Below are positions 50,070 through 57,518 of a stretch of 64,000 bases of DNA, in pieces (the first letter of the stretch is position 1; each line of letters opens with the position of its first letter). Origin of the DNA: Sphingobium sp. (lineage in GTDB: Bacteria > Pseudomonadota > Alphaproteobacteria > Sphingomonadales > Sphingomonadaceae); contig JAGRES010000010.1 of assembly GCA_020446425.1 (NCBI GenBank), positions 22,518-86,517 of the forward strand, written 5' to 3'. The notes beneath the pieces are model-generated. The model was not told the DNA's origin and did not search any database. It saw only the letters and a program-made list of their open reading frames with translations. The translations under genes and the position numbers were made by a program.

Positions 50070-50842
50070 AAATGGCCGCAAATGATGTGGCGATCTGGCA
50101 CAGCGATATGCTGTCAGGCCTGCCGCATGGCTTTCTCGGCCGGGTGGGCGGCGTTTCCGGCGGTATCCACGCAGGACTCAATGTCGGGCTGGGGTCTGAC
50201 GATGATCGCGCCGCAATAGAGGAAAACCGCCGCCGCGCCGTTGAGGCCGTGCTGCCCGGCGCGCGGCTGGTGACGTTGCATCAGGTGCATTCGCCCGATG
50301 CCATAGCGGTAACAACGCCTTATGCCGATGACGCGCGCCCGCATGCCGACGCGCTGGTCACGACGACGCCCGGCCTGCTGCTCGGCATGTTAACCGCCGA
50401 TTGCGTGCCGGTACTGTTCGCGGACCGCAAAGCAGGCGTGATCGGTGCGGCGCATGCCGGATGGAAGGGCGCAATCAGCGGCGTAACCGACCGCACCCTA
50501 GAAGCCATGACAGAGCTGGGCGCGAGTATCGCGAACATCGCCTGCGCCATCGGACCATGCATCGGCCGTGCGTCCTATGAAGTGGATCTTGGCTTCGTCG
50601 ACCGTTTCATGGCCGACGATCCCGCCAATGAGCGCTTCTTTGCCGATGGCCGCTCTGGCCATGCACAATTCGACATAGAAGCCTATGTCGCCGCGCGACT
50701 GGCTGCGGCGGGTGTGACACGCATCGAGGCACTGGGTCAGGACACATACAGCCAGCCGGAATCCTTCTACAGCTATCGCCGGTCCTGCCATAAGCAGGAA
50801 CCCAGCTATGGGCGGCAGATCTCATTGATTGGGCTAAGATAA
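50066..50842 (+). CDS. pgeF: PgeF/YfiH-type laccase-domain protein
   Basis: The 258-aa protein belongs to the LACC1/YfiH family, members of which act on purine nucleosides and peptidoglycan precursors (editing of UDP-MurNAc-L-Ser in E. coli). Metal-site residues are present: VTLHQVHSPDA (His), LTADCVPVLFADRKAGVIGAAHAGWKGAISGV (Cys and His), and ACAIGPCIGRASYEV. ATG overlaps the upstream stop, so lgt, the methyltransferase and pgeF form one operon ending near the repeat at 50846. Confidence 0.92.
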   Translation: MKMAANDVAIWHSDMLSGLPHGFLGRVGGVSGGIHAGLNVGLGSDDDRAAIEENRRRAVEAVLPGARLVTLHQVHSPDAIAVTTPYADDARPHADALVTTTPGLLLGMLTADCVPVLFADRKAGVIGAAHAGWKGAISGVTDRTLEAMTELGASIANIACAIGPCIGRASYEVDLGFVDRFMADDPANERFFADGRSGHAQFDIEAYVAARLAAAGVTRIEALGQDTYSQPESFYSYRRSCHKQEPSYGRQISLIGLR

Positions 50843-50845
50843 GAC

Positions 50846-50915
50846 CCGTTCGTGTCGAGCGCAGTCCAGACACGGCTTCAGACCATCGCCTCTCGACTTC
50901 GCTCGAGGCGAACGG
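50846..50915. repeat. REP-like intergenic repeat (double hairpin)
   Basis: Outer arms CCGTTCG (50846-50852) and CGAACGG (50909-50915) enclose CGTGTC/GACACG (50851-50874) and GCCTC/GAGGC around TCGACTTCGCTC. CTCGACTTCGCTCGAG-type hairpins with GAACGG edges are common between genes in sphingomonads as far as I recall. Only one copy is in this window. Confidence 0.7.
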
Positions 50916-50939
50916 AATATGAGATGTTCCAGTGAACCA

Positions 50940-50962
50940 TGAAGTTGCGCCGCGCAACTTCA
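50940..50962 (-). terminator. Hairpin after the HAD phosphatase gene
   Basis: TGAAGTTGCGC-C-GCGCAACTTCA is an 11-bp near-perfect palindrome 8 bases beyond the stop of the leftward HAD gene. No long T-tract follows, so it is a probable terminator or 3' stabiliser for the converging genes. Confidence 0.5.
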
Positions 50963-50969
50963 CCCAAAC

Positions 50970-51656
50970 TCAATCCCAGTCCACCCGCGGCCATCCCTTT
51001 TCCACAGCCAGCTTCGCCAGGGGCGGATGCGGATTGGCGGCATAGGGCTCGTCCGCGAAGATCAACATCGGTTCGTCCGACACATGGTCAGAATAAGCGC
51101 GGATATGCGCTTCATCCCGATCCACGCCTTCTCTCGCCATCCATTCGCGGATCATCGTCAGCTTGGCAACATCGTAGCAATTTTCACCCGCGATTCTGGC
51201 ACGGACATAATCCATATCCTGCCCCAGATGATCGGTGGCGATCACATCGTCGAAACCCAGCCTGCGCGCTATCGCCTCGACATAGAGGCGGTAGGACGCC
51301 GTCGCCATCACAAGGCGGCAGCCGTCCTGCCGGTCCTGCGCAATGCGCTCCAGCGCGCCCGCGCGAACATTGCCCTGCATCACCTTGTCGGCGAAACTTT
51401 CGATATGGGGTTCGAGTTTTTCACGCAGCACATGTGAGCCGATCATTAGCCGCTGGTTGAATTCCTTGAGCTGCTTGCGTGAGATAAGCTTGAGCACATA
51501 GGCCAGCATCGCAAAGGGGACTATCGGCGCAAGCAACAGCCGCCACGGCGCCATGTTGCGCGCGACGTGCAGCAGGAACGGAGTGTAGGTGCCGCGAAAG
51601 GTGATAGTGCGGTCCATGTCATAAATAGCCAGTTTGACAGGCCGGTTCACACTCAT
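50970..51656 (-). CDS. HAD-IB family phosphatase
   Basis: The 228-aa protein is a SerB-like HAD hydrolase. Motif I is AIYDMDRTIT (~10-19), with a helical cap (~45-100) that includes a hydrophobic stretch LLLAPIVPFAMLAYVLKL. Motif II is RLVMATASY. A Lys follows in YDVAKLTMI, and motif III/IV is AYSDHVSDEPMLIFAD. The DMDRT variant of DxDGT occurs in HAD-IB proteins acting on phosphoserine, phospholipid-type or unknown substrates. The substrate is unknown. It is divergent from the Mla operon, which could hint at a phospholipid link. Confidence 0.88.
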   Translation of the reverse strand: MSVNRPVKLAIYDMDRTITFRGTYTPFLLHVARNMAPWRLLLAPIVPFAMLAYVLKLISRKQLKEFNQRLMIGSHVLREKLEPHIESFADKVMQGNVRAGALERIAQDRQDGCRLVMATASYRLYVEAIARRLGFDDVIATDHLGQDMDYVRARIAGENCYDVAKLTMIREWMAREGVDRDEAHIRAYSDHVSDEPMLIFADEPYAANPHPPLAKLAVEKGWPRVDWD

Positions 51657-51753
51657 ATCATTGGCAACCTTATGCTATTTCGCGCATTCTATCGTGCGGA
51701 TGGGCCGTTTCGGCTTGCCGCGCAACCGATATTGGACCACTAATCGCTCCTTG

Positions 51754-52878
51754 ATGAACCAGCCAGCGCAATTTTCCATCGAACCTGGACAGGAAGGCCA
51801 AGGCGACCGCCTGTGCTTTACCGGTTCCTTGTCGATCAGCAGCCTGGGCGATCTCTCCAACGAACTGGAACAGCTATCGGGTCCAATCGGTACCATAGAT
51901 ATCGGCCAGATCGAGCATATCGACACAATCGGCGCATGGATTGTGCACAGCCAGTCGGTCAAATGGCAATGCCCGGTCAACGGCGCGGATGCCGACGCGC
52001 AGCGCCTAATCGACGCCGTGCAGGTCGGTGACGAAGGCGCGGATTCAGCAGGGCTCCGTGCGCGCCAATTGCCTCCTTTGCAGCGGATATTGGGCGAAAT
52101 CGGTGAATCCGTATCCCTGGCCGGCCATACATTGCTCGGCCTGATCGGTTTTCTGGGCGCAACACTGCTCACCATGGGCACGCTGATCCGCCACCCCTCG
52201 CATATGCGCTGGAACGCGGTGATCCAGCGTTTCGAGGTCGTCGGCGTGAAGGCGCTCGGCATTATCGGCCTGATGAGCTTCCTGATCGGCATTGTCATCG
52301 CCCAGCAAGGCGCGGTGCAGCTGCGCCAGTTCGGCATGGAGGTGCTGACCGTCAACCTGGTCGGGCGGCTGACCTTTCGTGAACTCGGCGTGCTGATGAC
52401 AGCGATCATGGTCGCGGGGCGTTCCGGCTCCGCCTTTGCCGCGCAGATCGGCACGATGAAGCTGACCGAAGAGATTGACGCAATGCGCACGATCGGCGTC
52501 TCACCGATGGAGGCGCTCATCATGCCGCGCATCATGGCGTCGGTGGTGATGATGCCGCTGCTCGGTTTCTATTCCTCGATCATTGCGATCATCGGCGGCG
52601 GGTTTCTGTGCGCCGTGTCGCTCGATATTCCGCCCGTCACCTTCATCCAGCGCCTGCGTGAGGTCGTGCCGCTGCACGACATATGGATCGGACTGATCAA
52701 GGCGCCGGTTTTCGGCCTTATCATCGGCATGACCGGCTGTTTCCAGGGTTTGCAGGTCAAGGCCAATGCAGAGGAAGTCGGCCTGCGCACCACAGCCGCC
52801 GTCGTGCAGGCAATTTTCATGGTGATCGTGCTGGATGCGGTATTCGCCGTGCTGTTCACCTGGGTGGGATGGACATGA
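51754..52878 (+). CDS. mlaE: MlaE-family ABC permease with N-terminal STAS-like domain
   Basis: From ATG 51754 the protein is 374 aa. An N-terminal STAS-like segment (~15-105, with IGTIDIGQIEHIDTIGAWIVHSQS) is fused to the MlaE permease domain (~130-374, five membrane helices, FEVVGVKALGIIGLMSFLIGIVIAQQGAVQLRQFG, MVAGRSGSAFAAQIGTMKLTEEIDAMRTIG). In E. coli the STAS protein MlaB is separate; the fusion is common in alphaproteobacteria. The complex moves phospholipids between membranes. The ribosome site is weak, and the frame is open to 51634. Stop overlaps the mlaF ATG. Confidence 0.92.
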   Translation: MNQPAQFSIEPGQEGQGDRLCFTGSLSISSLGDLSNELEQLSGPIGTIDIGQIEHIDTIGAWIVHSQSVKWQCPVNGADADAQRLIDAVQVGDEGADSAGLRARQLPPLQRILGEIGESVSLAGHTLLGLIGFLGATLLTMGTLIRHPSHMRWNAVIQRFEVVGVKALGIIGLMSFLIGIVIAQQGAVQLRQFGMEVLTVNLVGRLTFRELGVLMTAIMVAGRSGSAFAAQIGTMKLTEEIDAMRTIGVSPMEALIMPRIMASVVMMPLLGFYSSIIAIIGGGFLCAVSLDIPPVTFIQRLREVVPLHDIWIGLIKAPVFGLIIGMTGCFQGLQVKANAEEVGLRTTAAVVQAIFMVIVLDAVFAVLFTWVGWT

Positions 52879-53702
52879 GCGCCGCAGAACCGGAAATCGC
52901 GATCCGTGTGCGCGGGCTGCGCACCAGTTTCGGCGAGCATGTCGTGCACGAAAATCTCGACCTCGACATGCACAAAGGCGAGATATTGGGCGTGGTCGGC
53001 GGATCCGGCACGGGTAAATCCGTGCTGATGCGCGCGATCATCGGATTGCAGGCAGCCGATACCGGCGAGATTTCCGTGTTCGGCGAGTCCATGATCGACC
53101 GCGACGATACCGAAACGGTGGAATTGCGCAAACGCTGGGGCGTATTGTTCCAGGGCGGTGCGCTGTTTTCCACATTGACGGTCGCCGAGAATATCGGGGT
53201 GCCGATCCGCGAATTTTACCCGCAAATCGGCGTGGAGCTGCGCGATGAAATCGCCGCCTACAAGATCCGCATGACCGGGCTGCCCGCCACTGCCGGCCCC
53301 AAATTCCCGGCGGAATTGTCAGGCGGCATGAAGAAACGCGCCGGCCTTGCCCGCGCGCTGGCCATCGACCCCGACCTGCTGTTTCTCGACGAACCGACCG
53401 CCGGGCTGGACCCGATCGGCGCGGCGGCGTTCGATGAACAGACCCGGCAATTGCAGCAAACACTGGGCCTGACGATTTTCCTGATCACGCATGACCTCGA
53501 CACACTCTACACCATATGCGACCGTGTGGCGGTAATCGCCGACAAGCGTGTGATTGCGGTGGGAACTATTGACGAGCTGCTGGCGACCGAGCATCCCTGG
53601 ATACAAGAATATTTCAATGGGCCGCGCGGGCGGGCAGCGCTTTCCTCGAAAGGCGCATCGGCCCACAAGGAACGGAAATCGACCGGAAAGGATGAAGGCT
53701 AG
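52875..53702 (+). CDS. mlaF: MlaF-type ABC transporter ATPase
   Basis: The 275-aa ATPase has Walker A GVVGGSGTGKSVLMRAI (~39-55), a Q-loop VLFQGGALFSTLTVAENI, signature ELSGGMKKRAGLARALAIDP, Walker B LLFLDEPTAGLDPIG, and the switch His in LITHDLDTLY. VLFQGGALF and the SGGMKKR signature are typical of MlaF. ATG 52875 overlaps the mlaE stop; mlaD follows 2 bases after. It powers lipid transport across the inner membrane together with MlaE. Confidence 0.95.
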   Translation: MSAAEPEIAIRVRGLRTSFGEHVVHENLDLDMHKGEILGVVGGSGTGKSVLMRAIIGLQAADTGEISVFGESMIDRDDTETVELRKRWGVLFQGGALFSTLTVAENIGVPIREFYPQIGVELRDEIAAYKIRMTGLPATAGPKFPAELSGGMKKRAGLARALAIDPDLLFLDEPTAGLDPIGAAAFDEQTRQLQQTLGLTIFLITHDLDTLYTICDRVAVIADKRVIAVGTIDELLATEHPWIQEYFNGPRGRAALSSKGASAHKERKSTGKDEG

Positions 53703-53704
53703 AT

Positions 53705-54667
53705 ATGGAAACCCGGTCCAATCATGTTTTGGTGGGCAGCGTCACCGTTGCCCTTCTGATGGCCATCATTCTCGCCGCATTCTGGTTTTCCCGCCTGTCG
53801 GACGGGCAGGACGCGCTGTATGATATTTATTTCAAGCAGTCGGTGAACGGTCTGGCCAAGGGGTCGGGCGTTTCCTATTCCGGCGTGCCATCGGGGCAGG
53901 TCAAGGAAATCGAGCTGTGGGAACGCGACCCCGGTTTCGTGCGCGTACGCATCGCGGTCAAGAACGATACGCCGGTGTTGCAGGGCACGACCGCAACCAT
54001 ACAGGGCGTCGGTTTCACCGGCGTTTCCGAGATCGTGCTCGATGGCGCGGTCAAGGGCGCGCCGCCGATCACCTGCCCGGACGGCGATGCCAAGAGCGCA
54101 TGCCCCAATGGCGTTCCCGTTATTCCGACCAAGCCCGGCGCACTGGGTGAGCTGCTCAACAATGCGCCGCAATTGCTCCAGCGCCTCACGACGCTGACCG
54201 AGCGGTTGACCGAGCTGCTCAACGACGACAACCAGAAAAGCATCGGCGGCATATTGGCCAATCTTGAAAAGGTGACCGGCGCGCTCGCGACGCGCAGCCC
54301 GGATATGGCGGCGGCGATTACCGAGACGCGCAAAACGCTAGAGAACGTCAGTGCGGCAGCCGCAGAGGTGACGAAGATGGTCGGCACCACCAACGCCTTG
54401 CTCGACGAACAGGGCAAGCCGCTGCTGCAGGATCTGCGTAATACGATGCAGTCGGCCAATCGCAGCCTCGACACGCTCGACAAGACCATCGCCGATGCGC
54501 GGCCGGGCGTGAAGACATTCTCGCGCGATACCGTGCCGGAGATCAGCCTGCTGGTGCGCGACCTGCGTGAGATGAGCCGCAGCCTGCGCGCCATCTCTGA
54601 AAAGATCGACCAGCAGGGCGCGGGCACCTTGCTCGGCGACCCGCCACTGCCGGATTACAAGGACTGA
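53705..54667 (+). CDS. mlaD: MlaD-type MCE-domain protein
   Basis: The 320-aa periplasmic substrate-binding subunit is anchored by one N-terminal helix (HVLVGSVTVALLMAIILAAFWF, ~6-27). Its MCE domain (~40-120) has YDIYFKQSVNGLAKGSGVSYSGVPSGQVKEI and TATIQGVGFTGVSEIVLDG. A long helical coiled-coil tail (~145-300) rich in Thr/Leu/Asn repeats likely forms the hexamer core or a tunnel extension. It is longer than E. coli MlaD (about 180 aa), as usual in alphaproteobacteria. Confidence 0.93.
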   Translation: METRSNHVLVGSVTVALLMAIILAAFWFSRLSDGQDALYDIYFKQSVNGLAKGSGVSYSGVPSGQVKEIELWERDPGFVRVRIAVKNDTPVLQGTTATIQGVGFTGVSEIVLDGAVKGAPPITCPDGDAKSACPNGVPVIPTKPGALGELLNNAPQLLQRLTTLTERLTELLNDDNQKSIGGILANLEKVTGALATRSPDMAAAITETRKTLENVSAAAAEVTKMVGTTNALLDEQGKPLLQDLRNTMQSANRSLDTLDKTIADARPGVKTFSRDTVPEISLLVRDLREMSRSLRAISEKIDQQGAGTLLGDPPLPDYKD

Positions 54668-54669
54668 GG

Positions 54670-55287
54670 ATGATGATGCTACGCTCCAGACTATCCGCAT
54701 TGGCCGCACCGGCCGCCATGGGCGCGGCAGCCCTGATGCTTTCGGGCTGCGTCAAGTTCGGCACGAAACCGCCGCCGCAATTGCTGACCGTTACCGCCGC
54801 GAAACAACCAGACGCCGGCGCAAGCCTGACCAGCGAGAATGTGCCGAGCCTGACCGTGATGATGCCCGAGGTGCCGCGCAAGCTCGCCAATGTGCGCGTG
54901 CCGGTGCAGGTCAACGCAACCACCGTCGCCTATGTGAAGGACGCGCAATGGACCGAGGCGCCGCGTGCGCTGTTCCGCGAACTGCTGGCGCAGACGATTG
55001 CGGCGGATGGGCAATTCTTCGTGCTTGCGGAAACCCAATATAGCGTGAAGCCGGGGCAGAAGCTCTCCGGCGAGCTGGTCGATTTCAGCATCGACGCGCA
55101 AACCGAGGAAGCGGTCGTCACCTATGACGCAATCCTGATAATCGGTGACGGCGCGCCCGCGCGCAAACAGCGCTTCACCGCCCGCATGCCCGTGCGTTCC
55201 ATCAAGGCGAAATATGTGGCCCAGCCGATCAATGAAGCGGCGAACGATGTCGCCGCGCAGGTGGCGGAGTGGGTGAAGGGGGAGTGA
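54670..55287 (+). CDS. PqiC-like ABC auxiliary lipoprotein
   Basis: The 205-aa protein has a lipoprotein signal (APAAMGAAALMLSGC, lipobox Cys near 27). The mature domain (~35-200) resembles the ABC_trans_aux/PqiC family: LTVMMPEVPRKLANVRVPVQVNATTVAYVKDAQWTEAPRALFRELLAQTI, then a beta-rich LSGELVDFSIDAQTEEAVVTYDAILI. It likely links the MlaEFD pump to the outer membrane. It is the last gene of the operon, 2 bases after mlaD. The following 178 bases (55288-55465) show only a small CCGC/GCGG hairpin near 55342. Confidence 0.87.
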   Translation: MMMLRSRLSALAAPAAMGAAALMLSGCVKFGTKPPPQLLTVTAAKQPDAGASLTSENVPSLTVMMPEVPRKLANVRVPVQVNATTVAYVKDAQWTEAPRALFRELLAQTIAADGQFFVLAETQYSVKPGQKLSGELVDFSIDAQTEEAVVTYDAILIIGDGAPARKQRFTARMPVRSIKAKYVAQPINEAANDVAAQVAEWVKGE

Positions 55288-55465
55288 GGTAGGCGGTTAA
55301 GTTGCCGATTGCGGAACTTCTGATTTTGGCTCTACCGATCCGCGAAGCGGACATCTATTTGACCAGTTTGCGAATTCAACGCCAGGTAAATTGGCTAAGG
55401 TAATAATCGAAGAACAGCGTTATTCGCACGTGTGTCGGTATCACTACGATAGAATATCCAACACC

Positions 55466-56548
55466 CTAGATTTTCTGAAGCTGAACGCCAAGGTGTTCGC
55501 TAAGAATTTTGACACGCTCTTTAATACTCGAAGCGTCATTCGTCCCTTGCTGATTAAGGCGATCAAATTCGAGCAAATCAAACGAGGCCCCCTCATAATT
55601 CTTGATCGCAGCTTCGCGATTTTCGGCCAATCTCTGCCTGAAATCCAGGAGACGGCGGCGGGTAACCTTTGCTTCCTCACCATGAGCGATTGCCGATCGG
55701 AAAATTAGATAATAGACTACGAGAATGCCCTGTGCGAGCAGGAGCTCGTCATTGGCAGCGAATTCCGCCTTCATCCGATCTAAGATAAGCTGCACTGCAG
55801 ACTTAAGACCGTTGACCAGAGGCTGATGTCCATCGCGATATCGCTTCGCGAGCGAATCGAGATAAACTTTCTTCGTGTCGACGATCTGGCCGGACGTTTT
55901 AAGACTGTCCTCAACAAGCAAAAACCGTGCCGCGGCCTCGCGATGCTGGTAGCGGTTGTTACGGAATTTCACGCGGCCAGTGAAAAAATCGTGCTGGGAC
56001 ACATCGGCGATTGCTCGAACAACGTCGCCGCCAATCGCGTTGCGCTTCTCTGCCGCATTCAGTGGCACGGCTTCGTTAAGCCGGGAGAACATATCTTCAA
56101 TCAGATCGATGTCATTACCCTCTATCGACACCGTGACTACCGGCAGGACGAAGGAATCGAACTTCACGCGAATTTTGGGATACTGTTTCGCAATATCTTC
56201 ATAGCTTAGACCGCCAAGATTGAGTTGCGGGTCACGCTGATATTCAAAGTCTGAAGCGAGAGTAAAGTCGCCGTCCATGAATCCCCAGATCGCCTCGAGA
56301 CGTTGACGACCATCGACGACCGCAAAACGAAATCCAGATTGAGATACCTCATCCGGACTGAGAGAGTGGAAGTATATTTTCGGCAGATCGTAATCATTAA
56401 GGATGGAGTCGATTAACAGCCGTCGCTTCTCTATGGTCCACACTCCACCCATACGCTGGTAATCTGGGCTCATATCGATTTCAGAGCGCTCTGAATAGAG
56501 CAGCATAATAGTACTATTTTTCAGAACTGACGTATCGACATAGCTCAT
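55466..56548 (-). CDS. DUF262 (GmrSD-N/ParB-like) protein
   Basis: The 360-aa protein has the DUF262 signatures: MSPDYQRMGGVWTIEKRRLLIDSILNDYDLPKIYF (~26-60) and FAVVDGRQRLEAIWGF with the DGRQR nucleotide-binding/nuclease-like motif (~79-83). DUF262 proteins such as GmrS, BrxU and SspE use NTP hydrolysis or nicking to restrict modified or foreign DNA; no C-terminal HNH (DUF1524) is visible here, and the rest is helical. It is coupled by ATGA to the FRG gene. The pair is AT-richer than its neighbours. A two-gene defence module is the leading inference. Confidence 0.85.
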   Translation of the reverse strand: MSYVDTSVLKNSTIMLLYSERSEIDMSPDYQRMGGVWTIEKRRLLIDSILNDYDLPKIYFHSLSPDEVSQSGFRFAVVDGRQRLEAIWGFMDGDFTLASDFEYQRDPQLNLGGLSYEDIAKQYPKIRVKFDSFVLPVVTVSIEGNDIDLIEDMFSRLNEAVPLNAAEKRNAIGGDVVRAIADVSQHDFFTGRVKFRNNRYQHREAAARFLLVEDSLKTSGQIVDTKKVYLDSLAKRYRDGHQPLVNGLKSAVQLILDRMKAEFAANDELLLAQGILVVYYLIFRSAIAHGEEAKVTRRRLLDFRQRLAENREAAIKNYEGASFDLLEFDRLNQQGTNDASSIKERVKILSEHLGVQLQKI

Positions 56549-57297
56549 TTCATCATGTCCTTAAGGATGGCGCCTACGCTCGCGAGTTCAGGGAATAGGC
56601 TAAACCGGGTCATGCCAAGTAGCTTCAGTTCGTCGGCAAGCGTTTGCCTGGCAGCATGGGGAATGACATATCTCGCGATGTGCGACTGATCGCCAACGTC
56701 TTCAATAGCAATCTTCTTGTTATGATGGATGGTGAAAGTACCCATCTGCGCCTGAATACGCGCATTGTTGCGCGTGGCGATGGTGGCTACAGGGAAGAGC
56801 TCAAGCCGCGTGTTCTGACGCAAGCTATCGACGGTGTAGGTCTGCAGTTCATCGTCGTCGAAGGATGGGATGTATTGTCCTTCTACTTTATCGACAATAT
56901 TAGCATTTTGATTGAGCACGGTAGGCCAAAGGCACCAGAGGGCGGCATCCGTACCTGGCTTATCCGCCCAGTTCTCTACCGCGAAATGCATGGAGATGAG
57001 CGGGCTTTCGCTCCAATCGAGCAGCCGGGTTGGGACCCCATAATGCTGCATCAAGAACGTCCAGTCGAAAGATGTCGTCGGACGCTGATCGGCAAGCATC
57101 GCCGCGCTCTGCCTGAATCTGTTGAGCAATGTCGTTTCTGACGTGTCGGACACTGATCGCATAAACCCGGGCATTAGCTTCCATGTCGCGTCCGAATGAC
57201 CTCTGAACCAAATCGTACCGGGTCGGGCAGCCTGATCGTCCCGGATGGCGGTCAGAAAGTCCGACACGCTGCTGACCTCTCGCTCAATTATCATCAT
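56545..57297 (-). CDS. FRG-domain protein
   Basis: The 250-aa protein carries the FRG domain: IWFRGHSDATWKLMPGFMR (Phe31-Arg-Gly, ~29-47) and LMQHYGVPTRLLDWSESPLISMHFAVEN (~83-110). FRG domains are common in mobile and defence contexts but have no settled biochemical role. A GAGGGG ribosome site abuts ATG 57297 and ATG 57294. It is first of the two-gene unit and overlaps the DUF262 start by 4 bases. Base composition is visibly lower in GC than pepN and the mla operon, consistent with horizontal acquisition. Confidence 0.85.
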   Translation of the reverse strand: MMIIEREVSSVSDFLTAIRDDQAARPGTIWFRGHSDATWKLMPGFMRSVSDTSETTLLNRFRQSAAMLADQRPTTSFDWTFLMQHYGVPTRLLDWSESPLISMHFAVENWADKPGTDAALWCLWPTVLNQNANIVDKVEGQYIPSFDDDELQTYTVDSLRQNTRLELFPVATIATRNNARIQAQMGTFTIHHNKKIAIEDVGDQSHIARYVIPHAARQTLADELKLLGMTRFSLFPELASVGAILKDMMK

Positions 57298-57310
57298 CCC
57301 CTCGCATGTT

Positions 57311-57330
57311 AGTCAGCACATGTCTGACGC
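57311..57330. promoter_or_regulatory. Inverted repeat before the FRG-DUF262 unit
   Basis: GTCAG (57313-57317) and CTGAC (57326-57330) form a short inverted repeat just upstream of the FRG start and could be an operator. The remaining 57331-57518 is AT-richer intergenic DNA between two leftward units, with no gene that I can support. Confidence 0.3.
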
Positions 57331-57518
57331 TGGATCCGCAAAACTCCAGTCGCAACTATGGCACGACCACGATAGCGAGCCAATGCATACCAACCCAGTT
57401 CTATTCATGTTCATATTATTTGCCAAAGAAACGGCAGCTTTCGGGATTGTGCGGCGACAGCCAGAACGACCCCTTTGTTGCGCAAACCTGACATCAAAGC
57501 ATAGCCATGTGATGCATC

